64,000 bases of DNA. Source: Cacajao melanocephalus (Eukaryota > Chordata > Mammalia > Primates > Pitheciidae). The stretch lies in the NCBI GenBank assembly GCA_963573385.1, contig CAUYLG010070586.1:1-64000 (forward strand), written 5' to 3'. The notes beneath the pieces were generated by a model. The model was not told where the DNA came from. It saw only the letters and a program-made list of their open reading frames with translations, and ran no database searches. The first letter of the stretch is position 1; every line of letters starts with the position of its first letter. The position numbers and the translations under genes are program-made. Below, one piece after another: positions 52,530 to 64,000 of the stretch.

Positions 52530-53035
52530 TTCACTTGCTCAAGCATATACTGAGAGGCTCTTCGTGGTTGGCCTCGTGTGCTGGGGCTACAGCAGTGAAC
52601 CAAACAGACAAAACCTCTACCCTCCGGGAGTTTACGCTGTAATACAGGAGACAGATAGTGGGTAACTAAATACATAACGGAAGGTTGGACGGTAACAAGT
52701 GGTGACAGAGCTGGGGACTCTCTGATAAGGGGACAATCATACAGAAGCCTGAGTGGGTGAGGGAGCAGGCCATCAGGATATCTGGGAGAAGAGCATTCTC
52801 AGGACAGCAAATGCAAAGGCCCGCAGACAGACAGCGCTTGCATGTTCAAGGGACGCCCGGAAGGCCGCTGTGGCTGCGGCCACGTGAGCAAGGACCAGAG
52901 GCAGAGCCTGAGGCCGCAGCAGGATCAGGAGCTGGGCATACCAGGCCTGCAGGCTGATTCAAGGACATGAGTGTTACTCTAAGTGAGAGGAGCACCTCTG
53001 AGCTATAGAGGAACATGCTCACATTTTGGGATGTG
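52530..53035 (+). mobile_element. old interspersed repeat, L2-like or unassigned
   Basis: CTACAGCAGTGAACCAAACA, GGGAGTTTACGCTGTAATAC, GCAAATGCAAAGGCCCGCAG and TGTTACTCTAAGTGAGAGG follow a common old mammalian repeat; a shorter related piece may lie near 42.28-42.47 kb. Confidence 0.5.
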
Positions 53036-53111
53036 TGTGGAAAATGGACCGTGGGGGCTCAACTCTGAGACTAGGGGTCCCTGCTACATCAGCCACCCAA
53101 CCAGCCCAAAG

Positions 53112-53192
53112 GACCTTGGGCCCTGAGAGGGGTGGACAGCAGCTGGCCAGTCACAAAGATCCCAGTGCTGACAGAGCTGCTGACCACTCTGC
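53112..53192 (+). repeat. local duplicate, copy 2
   Basis: Second copy of 51758-51838, about 85% alike by eye. Confidence 0.8.
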
Positions 53193-53689
53193 TACCTCAT
53201 TTTGGCAACTACCAGAATGAGGGAAATGAAGAGGAGAGGACCCCTTCCCAGCTCCGTCACCAAATCAGCAAAAACCCTGAAGCCCCTACCTCCCTGCCTG
53301 TGTGAGCCACTGAGGGCAGCTCCTGGTTATGCTTTGAGTTGCCCCGTATATATTTTATGCATCCTTCTGGCCGTCTCGAAAGGGGCCCTGCTCTCTGCCG
53401 GGCCTTGTGCTGGACATGGAGACATAGCACAGAGCAAGGTCACTGCCTCCAAGGAGCTCACACTCTCACAGGGGTACCAGCCACATCAACAGATGATTCC
53501 ACCCCAGCAGGACCCTTGTTGGGACAGGGGCGAGCACAGGGGCTCAGGGGCTCTGCACCCAGCCTGGGGGCTCAGGGAAGTATCTGCACTGGGGCATACT
53601 GACTCCCTGGGAAGCTGGAATCACAGATTCACCCCATACCTGAGCTGGAGGAAGCTGCAGAGTACCAGCTGCACACCCTTTCCCCACCC

Positions 53690-53770
53690 ACGATACAGGT
53701 GGGGAAACTGAGGCCCAGAGAGAGAACAGGCGGGCTCAGGGTCACATCGAAAGTTCACGGCCTAGGCTCT
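53690..53770 (-). mobile_element. MIR fragment
   Basis: AGGTGGGGAAACTGAGGCCC then GGCTCAGGGTCACATCG. Confidence 0.75.
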
Positions 53771-53799
53771 TCCTACTCAAAGTCAGCCTCTAGTAATGA

Positions 53800-53915
53800 A
53801 GAGGTAATAGAGAGCCCTAGACTGAAGGCTCTTTGATGGTGGGGATGAGGCATGTCACTGACCACTGCAGCACCCTCCCCTGCTGCTTGTGCTTAGTAAT
53901 TTCTGCTGAATGAGT
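53800..53915 (+). mobile_element. L2 3' end
   Basis: CTGAAGGCTCTTTGATGGTG and AATTTCTGCTGAATGAGTGA. Confidence 0.65.
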
Positions 53916-54224
53916 GAGGGACTGAGGGGAGATCACGCCCAATCGTGGGAGTCAAAGCCCTCCTCTCTCATCAGGGCAGAGACGGCAGAGACTTTGCTGC
54001 TGGGAATCACAGGAGGATGCCTCTTCTCCCTGCATCTGACCTGCCAAGGTCCCACTGACGGCAGACAGGAGCACCACTGCTTCCCCCAGGTCCTCTCTGG
54101 AAGCCTCTGGAGCCAGTTCCTGATAGCAGCTCCTCACCGGAGCCCATGACGGCACCCCGTCCACACTCCTCCCATAGTAAGGAGGTCAGGTGGTGATTAT
54201 TAATTCTTGTTTAATGATCATATA

Positions 54225-54355
54225 ATCTTTAGGCATAAGATTCTCTCATTTCAATTACCCTGTTTGTAGAAGGGGAAACAGGATCAGAAAGGCTAACTCA
54301 GATCCATGGTCTCCCACTCGAAAGTGGTGGAGCCGAGACTCAAATCCCACAGGAT
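54225..54355 (-). mobile_element. MIR fragment
   Basis: GAAGGGGAAACAGGATCAGA and GAGCCGAGACTCAAATCCCA. Confidence 0.6.
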
Positions 54356-55555
54356 TCCCGAGTTGACGTGCTCAATCCTCCAAATACCATCTCCCCAGCT
54401 AGCAGGGCCCCTCTGCTGGCCTGCCCCAGGTTATTCTGGGCACTGTCAGTCCTGGAGGCTGGCCTACTGCAAAACGTTTTTGTTTTTGTTTATCATGTTT
54501 TTCTTCAAACAGAGAAATCTTTTTTCAAATAAAATCAGGCAGGAATATCCAATCATAAGGTTTCACAAACTTTAAAGGCAGAGTTACTCTGGAAACCCCC
54601 CATGCTGGAGTCTCTACAACTCCCTGCATGTGGGCTCAGCCGGGCCCTCCTTCTGAGGAGTTGGTGCCTCCCCTCTCTTCACATCCCAGGCTTAGGGACA
54701 TCCACCTCGAGGGCAGGTGGACGGGGGCCTTCTCCTCCCCACTTGGCAGGTAAAGAAACTAAGCCCAGGCAGGAAGGCTGTTCCCCAGCTCTGCAGGATG
54801 CTCAGGGGCAGAACTGCAATTGGGACTCAGTGTCCTGCTTCCTGTTCCTGTGCTGTTCTGTGACATGGCAACTGCCTGCAGGACAGAAGTGACTAGCACC
54901 AAGGGCAAGTAGAGGGGAGGCTGATATTACCCCAGGTGGGCAGGGTGCCCCTCCCCCACAACCTCGCACCTGCCAGGTATTTCTACTACCTAAGCCTCCA
55001 GCCATCTGGCCAGCTGTGCTCTCCCTCCAGAACCCAAGGCAAGGCAAAGAAAGTCCCTTCTTCCTGGAGCAGCCTGCTCTGAGAGCCCCCTAAAGCTTTC
55101 CCAGTACCAAAAAACTTTAGGGGGCCAGAGGGAGACCCTCTTGCCGAAGACCAAAGTCTGGAAGCCCCACTGGCATCTAAGCAGATTTCACCAAAGGACC
55201 ACCCACTACGGTGGAGCAGGCCAGAGCCCCTGGACAGGGCACCCAGACCCTCAGGCCCGCCCACAGAGCCAGCATCTCGGGATTCTGGCCTTTACAGAAG
55301 CAAATCTGAGGTTCTGAGTGTCCGTGGGGATTCCAGATTCCAAGTGTTTACAGGGATGTATCCGTGGTGTCTGCTGACACTCTGAGACTGCATGTTATAA
55401 AATTATATGATTCTGACAAAGTATGTAGTACATCTCAGACTGCATCATTCTCAGCGGGAGCAGGTTCCTGAACTGTCCTGGGCCCCCTGGCCGCCCCTCC
55501 CCCCAAGACAAGGCAGGCCCCTAATGCAGATAGGCAGAGCAGCCCCACCCTCCTG
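54356..55555. other. intronic DNA without recognised gene
   Basis: No exon or confident repeat seen. Confidence 0.5.
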
Positions 55556-55559
55556 CCCT

Positions 55560-55725
55560 GGCCTGGCCACATAAATCACCCTCCCAATAATATTTGTATT
55601 GATTATCTAGATTGGAAGCCTCAATTGGCTCCATTGTCTCACTTCCTCTCCCCGGGCTCACAGATGGGGTCCCTTGGCCTCATCTGCGTTTCTAATGCGG
55701 CATTTAAATGGAGCAGCAGCAGCCA
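55560..55725. promoter_or_regulatory. candidate conserved intronic element
   Basis: CCAATAATATTTGTATTGAT, TTATCTAGATTGG and CAATTGGCTCCATTGTCTC lie close together: homeodomain-like, GATA-like and SOX-like sites in repeat-free DNA. Confidence 0.35.
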
Positions 55726-55981
55726 GCAAGGACCTGCACTGCCCTGCACTGCCCTGGGTGTCGGGGGTCGGAGGAGTACAGAAACATATTCCTTGAGAGA
55801 GGACCATAAAATCTTAGAGAGTGTGTCACTGGCAGAGAAGCCAGGAAGACCTAGTCCCTGGGTACTGGAAGCGCTGTTCACTGGCCCCGCCAGGCACTCG
55901 TCAGACATGCAGCAGATCAGGCCCCGCCCCCAAGACCCACTGAACCTTCACAGGCGTTTGGACAAGATCCCTCCGTGGTCA

Positions 55982-56420
<439 letters not shown>

Positions 56421-56734
56421 GGTTCAGGCAGAGGGAATGCGAGGGCAAGTGGCTTCTGGGGTGAGGGGCTGGCCATTTCCGGGCTCCCCTCCCTCTGGAG
56501 CTCCCGCCTCCGGTCTCAGGGCGTGGACAGATGGTTCAGACCAGAGTCTGACCCCCCTGTACTCTCCCAGCCTGGAGGGGCCAATGAGAGCTCCGGGGAC
56601 TCCCCAGAAGGGCACCTCCTCCCGCCCCGGCCAGCCAGCTGCCCCTTCTGGCAGCAACTGGACAGCAGATCCCAGGGAAAACCACCACCTGGGTCTGCCC
56701 AGCACAGCCAGGCGCCTGGGAGGGGAGCACGAGG

Positions 56735-56960
56735 GATGGGAGGCCCCAAAGAGGCGGCCAGCAGAGGGCCTGGGAGAGGTGGGGAGGAGGGAAGCTGTGG
56801 TCCAAAGGAGGGAGGCAGAGCTGGTGGGGAGGGGCCAGAGAGGTGGACAGAAACAAAACGGGGAAGGGGGATGAGCCGGGAAAGGAAGAAGAGGAAAGAG
56901 AGCGGAGGGGAGCAGAGGCGGTAAAGAGTGATGGCGGGATGAAGGAGGGAGGCAGCTGGC
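56735..56960. repeat. purine-rich tract
   Basis: Long G/A-rich run on the plus strand (for example GGAAGAAGAGGAAAGAGAGC). Possible triplex or quadruplex former. Confidence 0.7.
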
Positions 56961-57894
56961 CCGTTGGTGCACAGCGCAGTGTGGCCCAGCCCTGCCCGGC
57001 CTGGCCGGGCCGGCCCAGCCCCCTGTGACGGTGCAGCTGCCACTCTTGGGCCCTACCATGAGGTCAGTCCTGCCCCGGGGCTCAGGGAAAATAAATGGTG
57101 TCCAAGATAAAAGGTCCAAGAAATTATTTGTCTTGTTGTCACATCCTGACTGCAACGGGCAGGGCTGGCGGGCAGGCGGGGCATCGTCCCAGAAACGTCC
57201 AGGCTGGCAGGTTTGGCCCCACACACAGGACCACGGTCCCAGCTCCCCAGGCTCAAGACTAGGGCCTGGGCCACCTCCCAGAACCTAGGCCTGAGAAGGC
57301 AGGAACGGGAGGGGGGCAGGTGCTTTCCCAGTGAGGGGCAAGGACCAGGAGGCCTCAAAGCAGTCTCTGCTTTTCCTGCCTGGCAATTTTAAATAAATAA
57401 TCTATGTGGTATTTGCTCAGCGTCTGTCTAGGCCAGATGCCCTCCAAGCCCTGGGAAGACGGAGTGCTGCCTGTTTCTCTCACTGCTGAGCACCTTTGTG
57501 GGCCAGGGGCTTGGGATGTCTCACTCCTCCCAGCCATTGCAGAGGCAGCATAGGCAGGAAAGCGGGGAGAGTTCCCAAGTACTCCAGGAGGGATGGGCAG
57601 TTCCAGGGTCAAGGGCAGGTCAACAGGATCATGGTCCAAGGTGTTATGAGTGCCACATATCACAAGTGCACAGGCTCAAGCTGAAAGCACCCATATGCAC
57701 ACACACACACATAACACACGTACTAGGCCAATTTCCACCACCACCAGCTTCCAAAAAGCATCACCTGGAGGCTCCTGTCCCTTGAAGTGGCTGAACCTAG
57801 GGCTGGTGATCGGTGGCATGGGAACAGCCACCTGCTTTAGGCCATCCCAGGCAAGCCACCAATACCACAGTAGATGCCACTTATGGGGAATTTA

Positions 57895-58070
57895 CCAGCC
57901 AAAGAACTTTTCATTCACATCTTCAGTTAGTACTCCCAACAGTGCTCTCGAGGATTCAACATTACATCCCCATTTTACAGATCAGGAAACTGAGACCCAG
58001 AAGGAATCAGTGTCAGGTCCAAGATCAGCCAAGACCAGCAGAGCGGCATTTGAACTTGAGGTCTCTGAGG
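57895..58070 (-). mobile_element. MIR next to exon 3
   Basis: CCCCATTTTACAGATCAGGA, AACTGAGACCCAGAAGG and GCATTTGAACTTGAGGTCTC; starts about 50 bases past the exon 3 donor. Confidence 0.85.
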
Positions 58071-58117
58071 CCGGGTAGAGCACATACAAGGGGTAGGAGG
58101 AGAGGGTTGGCACATAC

Positions 58118-58298
58118 CATATTTGTCCCCATCCTCGCCGCGGGCACTGATCCTGCGGCCCAGGACCTGGATGTGTTTCCCACTGGTCCGGCTGTAGAGT
58201 TGGTACAGCCGCAGCTGCTTACGGCTCACATCGTCCCGAGCCCGCGTCTGATTCTCCACGTGGATGCGGAAGTCCACGTTGTCCTCGGCAACCAGCAC
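58118..58298 (-). CDS. FGF18: FGF18 exon 3 (residues 24-83 and first base of codon 84)
   Basis: This exon encodes the N-terminus of the mature ligand and the first strands of the beta-trefoil. It opens with VLVAEDNVDF right after a ccctgcccag acceptor and ends at DGDKY plus one G before a gtatgtg donor. The N-terminal helix region (about residues 24-50) is the part that sets receptor choice in the FGF8 subfamily. An N-glycosylation site, N-Q-T, lies at residue 39. Most of the exon matches the family exactly, including the RTSGKHIQVLGRRISARGED stretch. Residue 29 is Asp (GAC), where I remember Glu in human and mouse. The upstream boundary is phase 0, so the signal-peptide exon must end on a whole codon. 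A MIR element lies about 50 bases beyond the donor. Secreted, acts outside the cell on FGF receptors with heparan sulfate. Confidence 0.96.
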
Positions 58299-58424
58299 CT
58301 GGGCAGGGAAAAGGACATAGTGAGCCACCCTGGATGTCCCGGGCCCACTGCATGCAGGAGCCAGCCACAGCCACCACAAAGACCAAGGGCTTCTCTACAC
58401 CAGCTCTGAGCCAGGCCTTGGCAC

Positions 58425-58550
58425 ACACTGATAACCAGCCCATCACTACTCCCATTCAAAGACGAGGCACCGGGGCTCTGAGACGTGAGGCAAGCTGCCC
58501 ACGGTGGCCCAGCCAGAAAGTGGCAAAGCTAAGAATCAGGCCTAGGTCGA
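58425..58550 (-). mobile_element. MIR fragment
   Basis: GACGAGGCACCGGGGCTCTG and GCCCAGCCAGAAAGTGGCAA. Confidence 0.65.
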
Positions 58551-58934
58551 TGTGACAACAAAGCTTCTCTTTCCACCACAGCCACAAAGTAAAGCAAGAA
58601 TGATTCTCAGTAAAATGGTGGGGCAGAGGCCCTACCCTGATTCCATCCCAGGGTGGCTGTGAGGCTAAGTGAGCAAACGGGAAAAGCACTAAATCCGTAT
58701 GGACATGGGTGAGAAACGAGAAGGGATGGAACAGTGGGCCCATGGGGAAGGAGGGGGGCCTGGAGAGCCTCATCCAGGGAACCAATGGGGCAGAGTCCGC
58801 TGTGACTTTGCCTCTTGACGCTGATGCTGGGGTCTCCTCCTCACCCCCCACGCTCACTCCCACACCAAACATCTGCCCACATCCTGAGTTAGGAGAAACC
58901 TTTGTTTTGCATCTGCCACCAAAATTCTATCTCC

Positions 58935-59640
58935 CTTGAGGCTTAGCTTGTGCCTGTCCACATCCTCCAGGAAGCCTTCTCTGGTTACATCAACATATAT
59001 TGCTCCCATCTTCCTTCCCCTCTCATTGGGACAATTTGCATCTGCCTTCTCACTGGCCTTTTGCCTCCACTCTCGCCTGCTGGTAGTCTCTCTTCCACCA
59101 GACCCCATCCCTTCTCCATACTCTCCGGGACTTCCCATCACACTTTGGTGAAGGACTCCTCCAAGGCCTCAGGGCCCTGCAAGGTGAGCCCCTGGCTGCT
59201 TTTCACCTTCCTCTCCCACCACAACCCCCTACCAGCCACGCTAGCCACTGGCCACCTTGGCATGGCTCTGGGTGTTCCAAAATCAAAACACACTCCTGCC
59301 CCAGGGCCTTTGCACTTGTTCTTCCTTCTGCTTTGATGCTCTTTCCCAGATCCTTATATTCTAAGCCCTTGAGCTCACTCAGGTCTCTGCTCAAATGCCA
59401 CCTCCTCATGCAGGCCTTCCTGGACCCCTTTCTAAAGCTCTGTGACTCTCCCTCCTTCCACCGTGCTTTGTGCTTCTTTCCAGCGCTTATCTGTGTTTTG
59501 TCTTTTGGACCCAGTAGGCTGGCAGTACCATGAACAAAAAAAGAGAGAGAGAGAAAGCTGGAGCAGTGTCTCCCATTTGCCACTATATCCACAGCACCTA
59601 ACGTGGTAGAAACTCAAACACTTCTTGAATGGATGCATGA
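58935..59640 (+). mobile_element. L2 (two adjoining parts)
   Basis: CCTCCAGGAAGCCTTCTCTG, then GGGCCTTTGCACTTGTTCTT, GTCTCTGCTCAAATGCCACC and the tail with CAAACACTTCTTGAATGGAT. The L2 order restarts around 59,165. Confidence 0.8.
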
Positions 59641-60240
59641 ACAAATGTTGAAAAGACCTGGAGTCTTGTCATGCCATTTAGCATGGGCGTAGGGTCCCCT
59701 ATACCCTGCTGGTTGTATGCATGTCCTATCCCATGTTAACCGTAAGGCTGAGCCATTCCTGAAGCCCAGACAGCATTCTGGGTTTGTTTCCTGTGTGCCC
59801 ACAAAGTCTATCACAATGCTAGTCACAAGGGACCCCGTTCCCACACTGGCACAGACCCACGCAGCCCATAGCAGAGCTCTTGGGACCCTGGCTGCCCAAA
59901 CATCTGTCTCACCTCTCAGCTGTGAGCTCCCAAGGGCAGGGACGTGTTTCCTTCATTTGCTACACCAGGATCTCTGTCCCCACGCTGACCTGCATGTATC
60001 TCCCAATCCCGGCCTAGGGCCACAGGTATGTCCACGGGACGGCACTGTTGAACCTTTGTGACTGTCCTCAGGGTGGTAGCATCACCCCACATTATGGATG
60101 AGGAAACTGTCGGCTCCACTGACAAGGCCCCAAAGCAGTAGTGCAGAATTAATCCCAGGCCTTGTGACCCCAAAGCCTGTGTTTCCTGTGCCTCATCCCC
60201 TGCAGGCCACTGCCTTGCGGAGCCCTGCCTGCCCCACCAG
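59641..60240. other. intronic DNA without recognised gene
   Basis: A partial L2-like tail at 59,920-59,970 (GTGAGCTCCCAAGGGCAGGG); no exon seen. Confidence 0.5.
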
Positions 60241-60244
60241 TGCC

Positions 60245-60445
60245 ATCAGGAGCTGGCCCTGGGTTCAAAACCCAGGATGTGCCACTCTCTAGCTAAGGGA
60301 CCATATGCAAGTTATTAAACTCTAGTGCCTGTTTCCTCACCTATAAAATAGGGTGATGACAACAGCACCCTCCTCATGAGTGGCTATGAAGACTAAACAT
60401 ATTATTAGTATATTAAGTGCTCAGAGCAGTGCCTGGCTCAGTAGG
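60245..60445 (+). mobile_element. MIR, nearly full length
   Basis: CCTGGGTTCAAAACCCAGGA, TGTTTCCTCACCTATAAAAT and GCTCAGAGCAGTGCCTGGCT. Confidence 0.85.
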
Positions 60446-60564
60446 CGTCACTTGTGATAGAACACAAGGGAACCCTTTTTGGGGCTCTAGGCAAAGCCCT
60501 ACAAACCAGATTCACACTTGGGAAGATGCTATTGCTTTTGATAGTCCTGACAACCTGCGCCATG

Positions 60565-60660
60565 GGGACGCTTATCACCCCCATTGAACGGATGGAGACA
60601 CTAAGGCCCAGAAAAGTTAAGTCCATTGCTCCAAACCACACAGCCCGGTGAGGCAGAGCC
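60565..60660 (-). mobile_element. MIR fragment
   Basis: CCCATTGAACGGATGGAGAC and CCAGAAAAGTTAAGTC. Confidence 0.7.
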
Positions 60661-61615
60661 TGGCCTATTGGCCCACCAAGTGTGCCTCCTCTTCACTTCC
60701 CCCATCCCTCAGCAGCCACACACACCACCACTCACAGCCCAGATCTGATACCTGAGGCCCGCCTCCTTCCACATCCTGCTGCACAGGGACAGAGGAACTC
60801 CAGTGCCCCTGAGGCCCACACCTGATGGGCATTTGTCCAGAAGACCCCCCCACCCGTGGCCTTTGACCTTCCTGGAATGACTTCCGAAGGTGGTTGGCCC
60901 TGTCCCCTCCCCCAAGGGCAGGCCTCTGGCATCCCTCCCTGTCCTCCAACTCTCCTCCTGCTCACAGGAGACCTTATCGACCAGAGGTCAAACCAATCTC
61001 CTTGCCCCAGGTCCCCAAGGGGAGCTGCCCTGCCCCAGAAGCCGGCCTCCCATTAATGATTTTCTCCCTGGCCCACTGGACAGAGGCAGCGTGGGTGACC
61101 CAGGGTCAGCAGCGGCTATTGGGTGGCACTTCCCCAGTATGCGGGAGGGAACAATCCATCTTGCCCAGCTCCCACCATTGAAGCCCCACTCTGTGGCCAG
61201 ATCAACCCCCAGGGAGGTAGCGGGGGTGGCCTCTGACTCGGAAACAGGGTCCGTTCTCCTGGAAGGCCTGGAAGCACCCCAGGCTTCCCCAGCAAGACCT
61301 CTGGAGGGTGTGACACCCCCACCCGAAGCCTTTCCTAGCCCCACCTCCCAGGCTGGGTGAGGGTCCCTAAACACTCTATTGCAATGGTTTATTGTCCCAA
61401 GTCCAGTGTGACTGGTCTATCCCTGAATCTCAGCTCTGCCCTCAGAAGGCAACCAGCAAACACCTGCCAAAAGGCTGTGGCCAAAAGCGAGGGAAACCTG
61501 GAGGTCAGCATCAGCCCTCCCACTTACCACCCAGAGTGCCCCACAGAGGGATGTGTTCAAGCAATTGACTGCTCAACATTCCTCTGTTCCAGACACTCTG
61601 CTAAGAAGACCCGTA
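60661..61615. other. intronic DNA without recognised gene
   Basis: Non-repetitive and fairly GC-rich; overlapping frames up to 156 codons but no domain. Confidence 0.5.
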
Positions 61616-61895
61616 GGCTGGGCGCGGTGGCTCAGCACTTTGGGAGGCTGAGGTGGGGGATCCCTTGATGCCAGGAGTTCAAGACCAGCCTGGTCAACAT
61701 AGTGAAACACTGTCTCTACTGAAAATACAAAAATTAGCAGGGTGTGGTGGTGCATGCCTTTAATAGCAGCTACTCAGGAGGCTGAGGCCACAGAATCACT
61801 TGAACCCGGGAGGCAGAGGTTGCTGTGAGCCGAGATCGCACCACTGCACTCTAGCCTGGGTGACAGAGTGAGAATCTGTCTTAAAATAAATGAAA
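61616..61895 (+). mobile_element. Alu with internal deletion
   Basis: GGCTGGGCGCGGTGGCTCAG runs straight into CACTTTGGGAGG, lacking the usual CGCCTGTAATCCCAG; the rest is complete. Confidence 0.93.
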
Positions 61896-62142
61896 AATAA
61901 GAAGAATTTTAAAAAGAAGAAGAAGATGACCCCTAGACATGGCACCTCAGTGATCCATGGAGGTGAGCGCCAGTTAAAGCCCATTTCAAGGTCTGCTGCC
62001 AGAGCACATGCATGGTGGGGCTGCCCTGGACACATCCACTTCTGTTCTGCTAGCTGGATGGCAGGTCACTTGACTCAGTGCCCTTCAAGGGGGCTCTGTC
62101 TTCAAGATCTTCCCAGAACAGTGTTGCTGCCTGCCTGGCTGA

Positions 62143-62507
<365 letters not shown>

Positions 62508-62509
62508 GC

Positions 62510-63779
<1,270 letters not shown>

Positions 63780-63809
63780 CTTGTTTTTCTTTAGTTTTGT
63801 TTTGTTTCA

Positions 63810-64000
63810 TAAACAGCCACTGTGTGTTGAGCACTTCCTTTGTGCTAAGAATCTCGAGGTGTCTCCCTCCGTAACGACCAGAACAATCCTATGAGTTGGT
63901 ATGATTATTATACCCATTTTACAGAGAGGGAAACTGAGGCTCAGAGAAGTTACATCACTTGTTACATGACATAGATTGGGTAAGACATCAAGATTCAAAT
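63810..64000 (-). mobile_element. MIR, cut by window edge
   Basis: CCCATTTTACAGAGAGGGAA, ACTGAGGCTCAGAGAAG and AAGATTCAAAT. Confidence 0.85.

Noticed and set aside
56424..57224. 266-codon minus-strand ORF
   Set aside because: Runs over a GC- and purine-rich tract with overlapping frames; Pro/Ser-rich product with no domain or splice support.

Overview
This window is nuclear DNA of a primate. At least 26 Alu elements (most with A-tails, several with clear target-site duplications), one HERV-H-type solo LTR and many old MIR, L2, L1, MER5A, MER20 and Tigger-like fragments show this. There are no bacterial-style dense ORFs, operons or ribosome-binding sites. The LTR suggests a catarrhine (Old World monkey or ape), but the species cannot be fixed from sequence alone.

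The only protein-coding gene I can support is FGF18 (fibroblast growth factor 18), on the minus strand. Three of its exons are present: exon 3 (58118-58298), exon 4 (44918-45024) and the last coding exon 5 (37442-37708), followed by the 3' UTR down to about 36650. All have correct splice junctions and phases, and together they encode residues 24-207 of the 207-residue precursor. The first-exon region, with the promoter, 5' UTR and signal peptide, lies beyond the right edge.

Layout. 1-36,640 is the intergenic region downstream of FGF18. It is repeat-rich and holds several tandem repeats and local duplications, plus a few non-repetitive blocks rich in homeodomain-type TAAT sites that could be distal regulatory elements. 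36,650-44,917 carries the 3' UTR, exon 5 and intron 4; intron 4 contains a strong intragenic CpG island (about 42,760-43,630). 44,918-58,117 holds exon 4 and the 13.1 kb intron 3. 58,118-64,000 holds exon 3 and the start of intron 2. From about 32.84 to 45.61 kb there is no Alu at all, an unusual gap centred on exon 5, the CpG island and exon 4.

The protein made from the full gene is a secreted FGF8-subfamily ligand that signals through FGF receptors with heparan sulfate in cartilage, bone and lung development. Compared with the human protein as I remember it, this copy has three changes (E29D, T123S, S147C), of which the extra cysteine at 147 is the most surprising. I found no wholly new biological system. 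The best leads are the intronic CpG island, the extra cysteine, the candidate enhancer blocks, and the small duplications joined to Alu elements.
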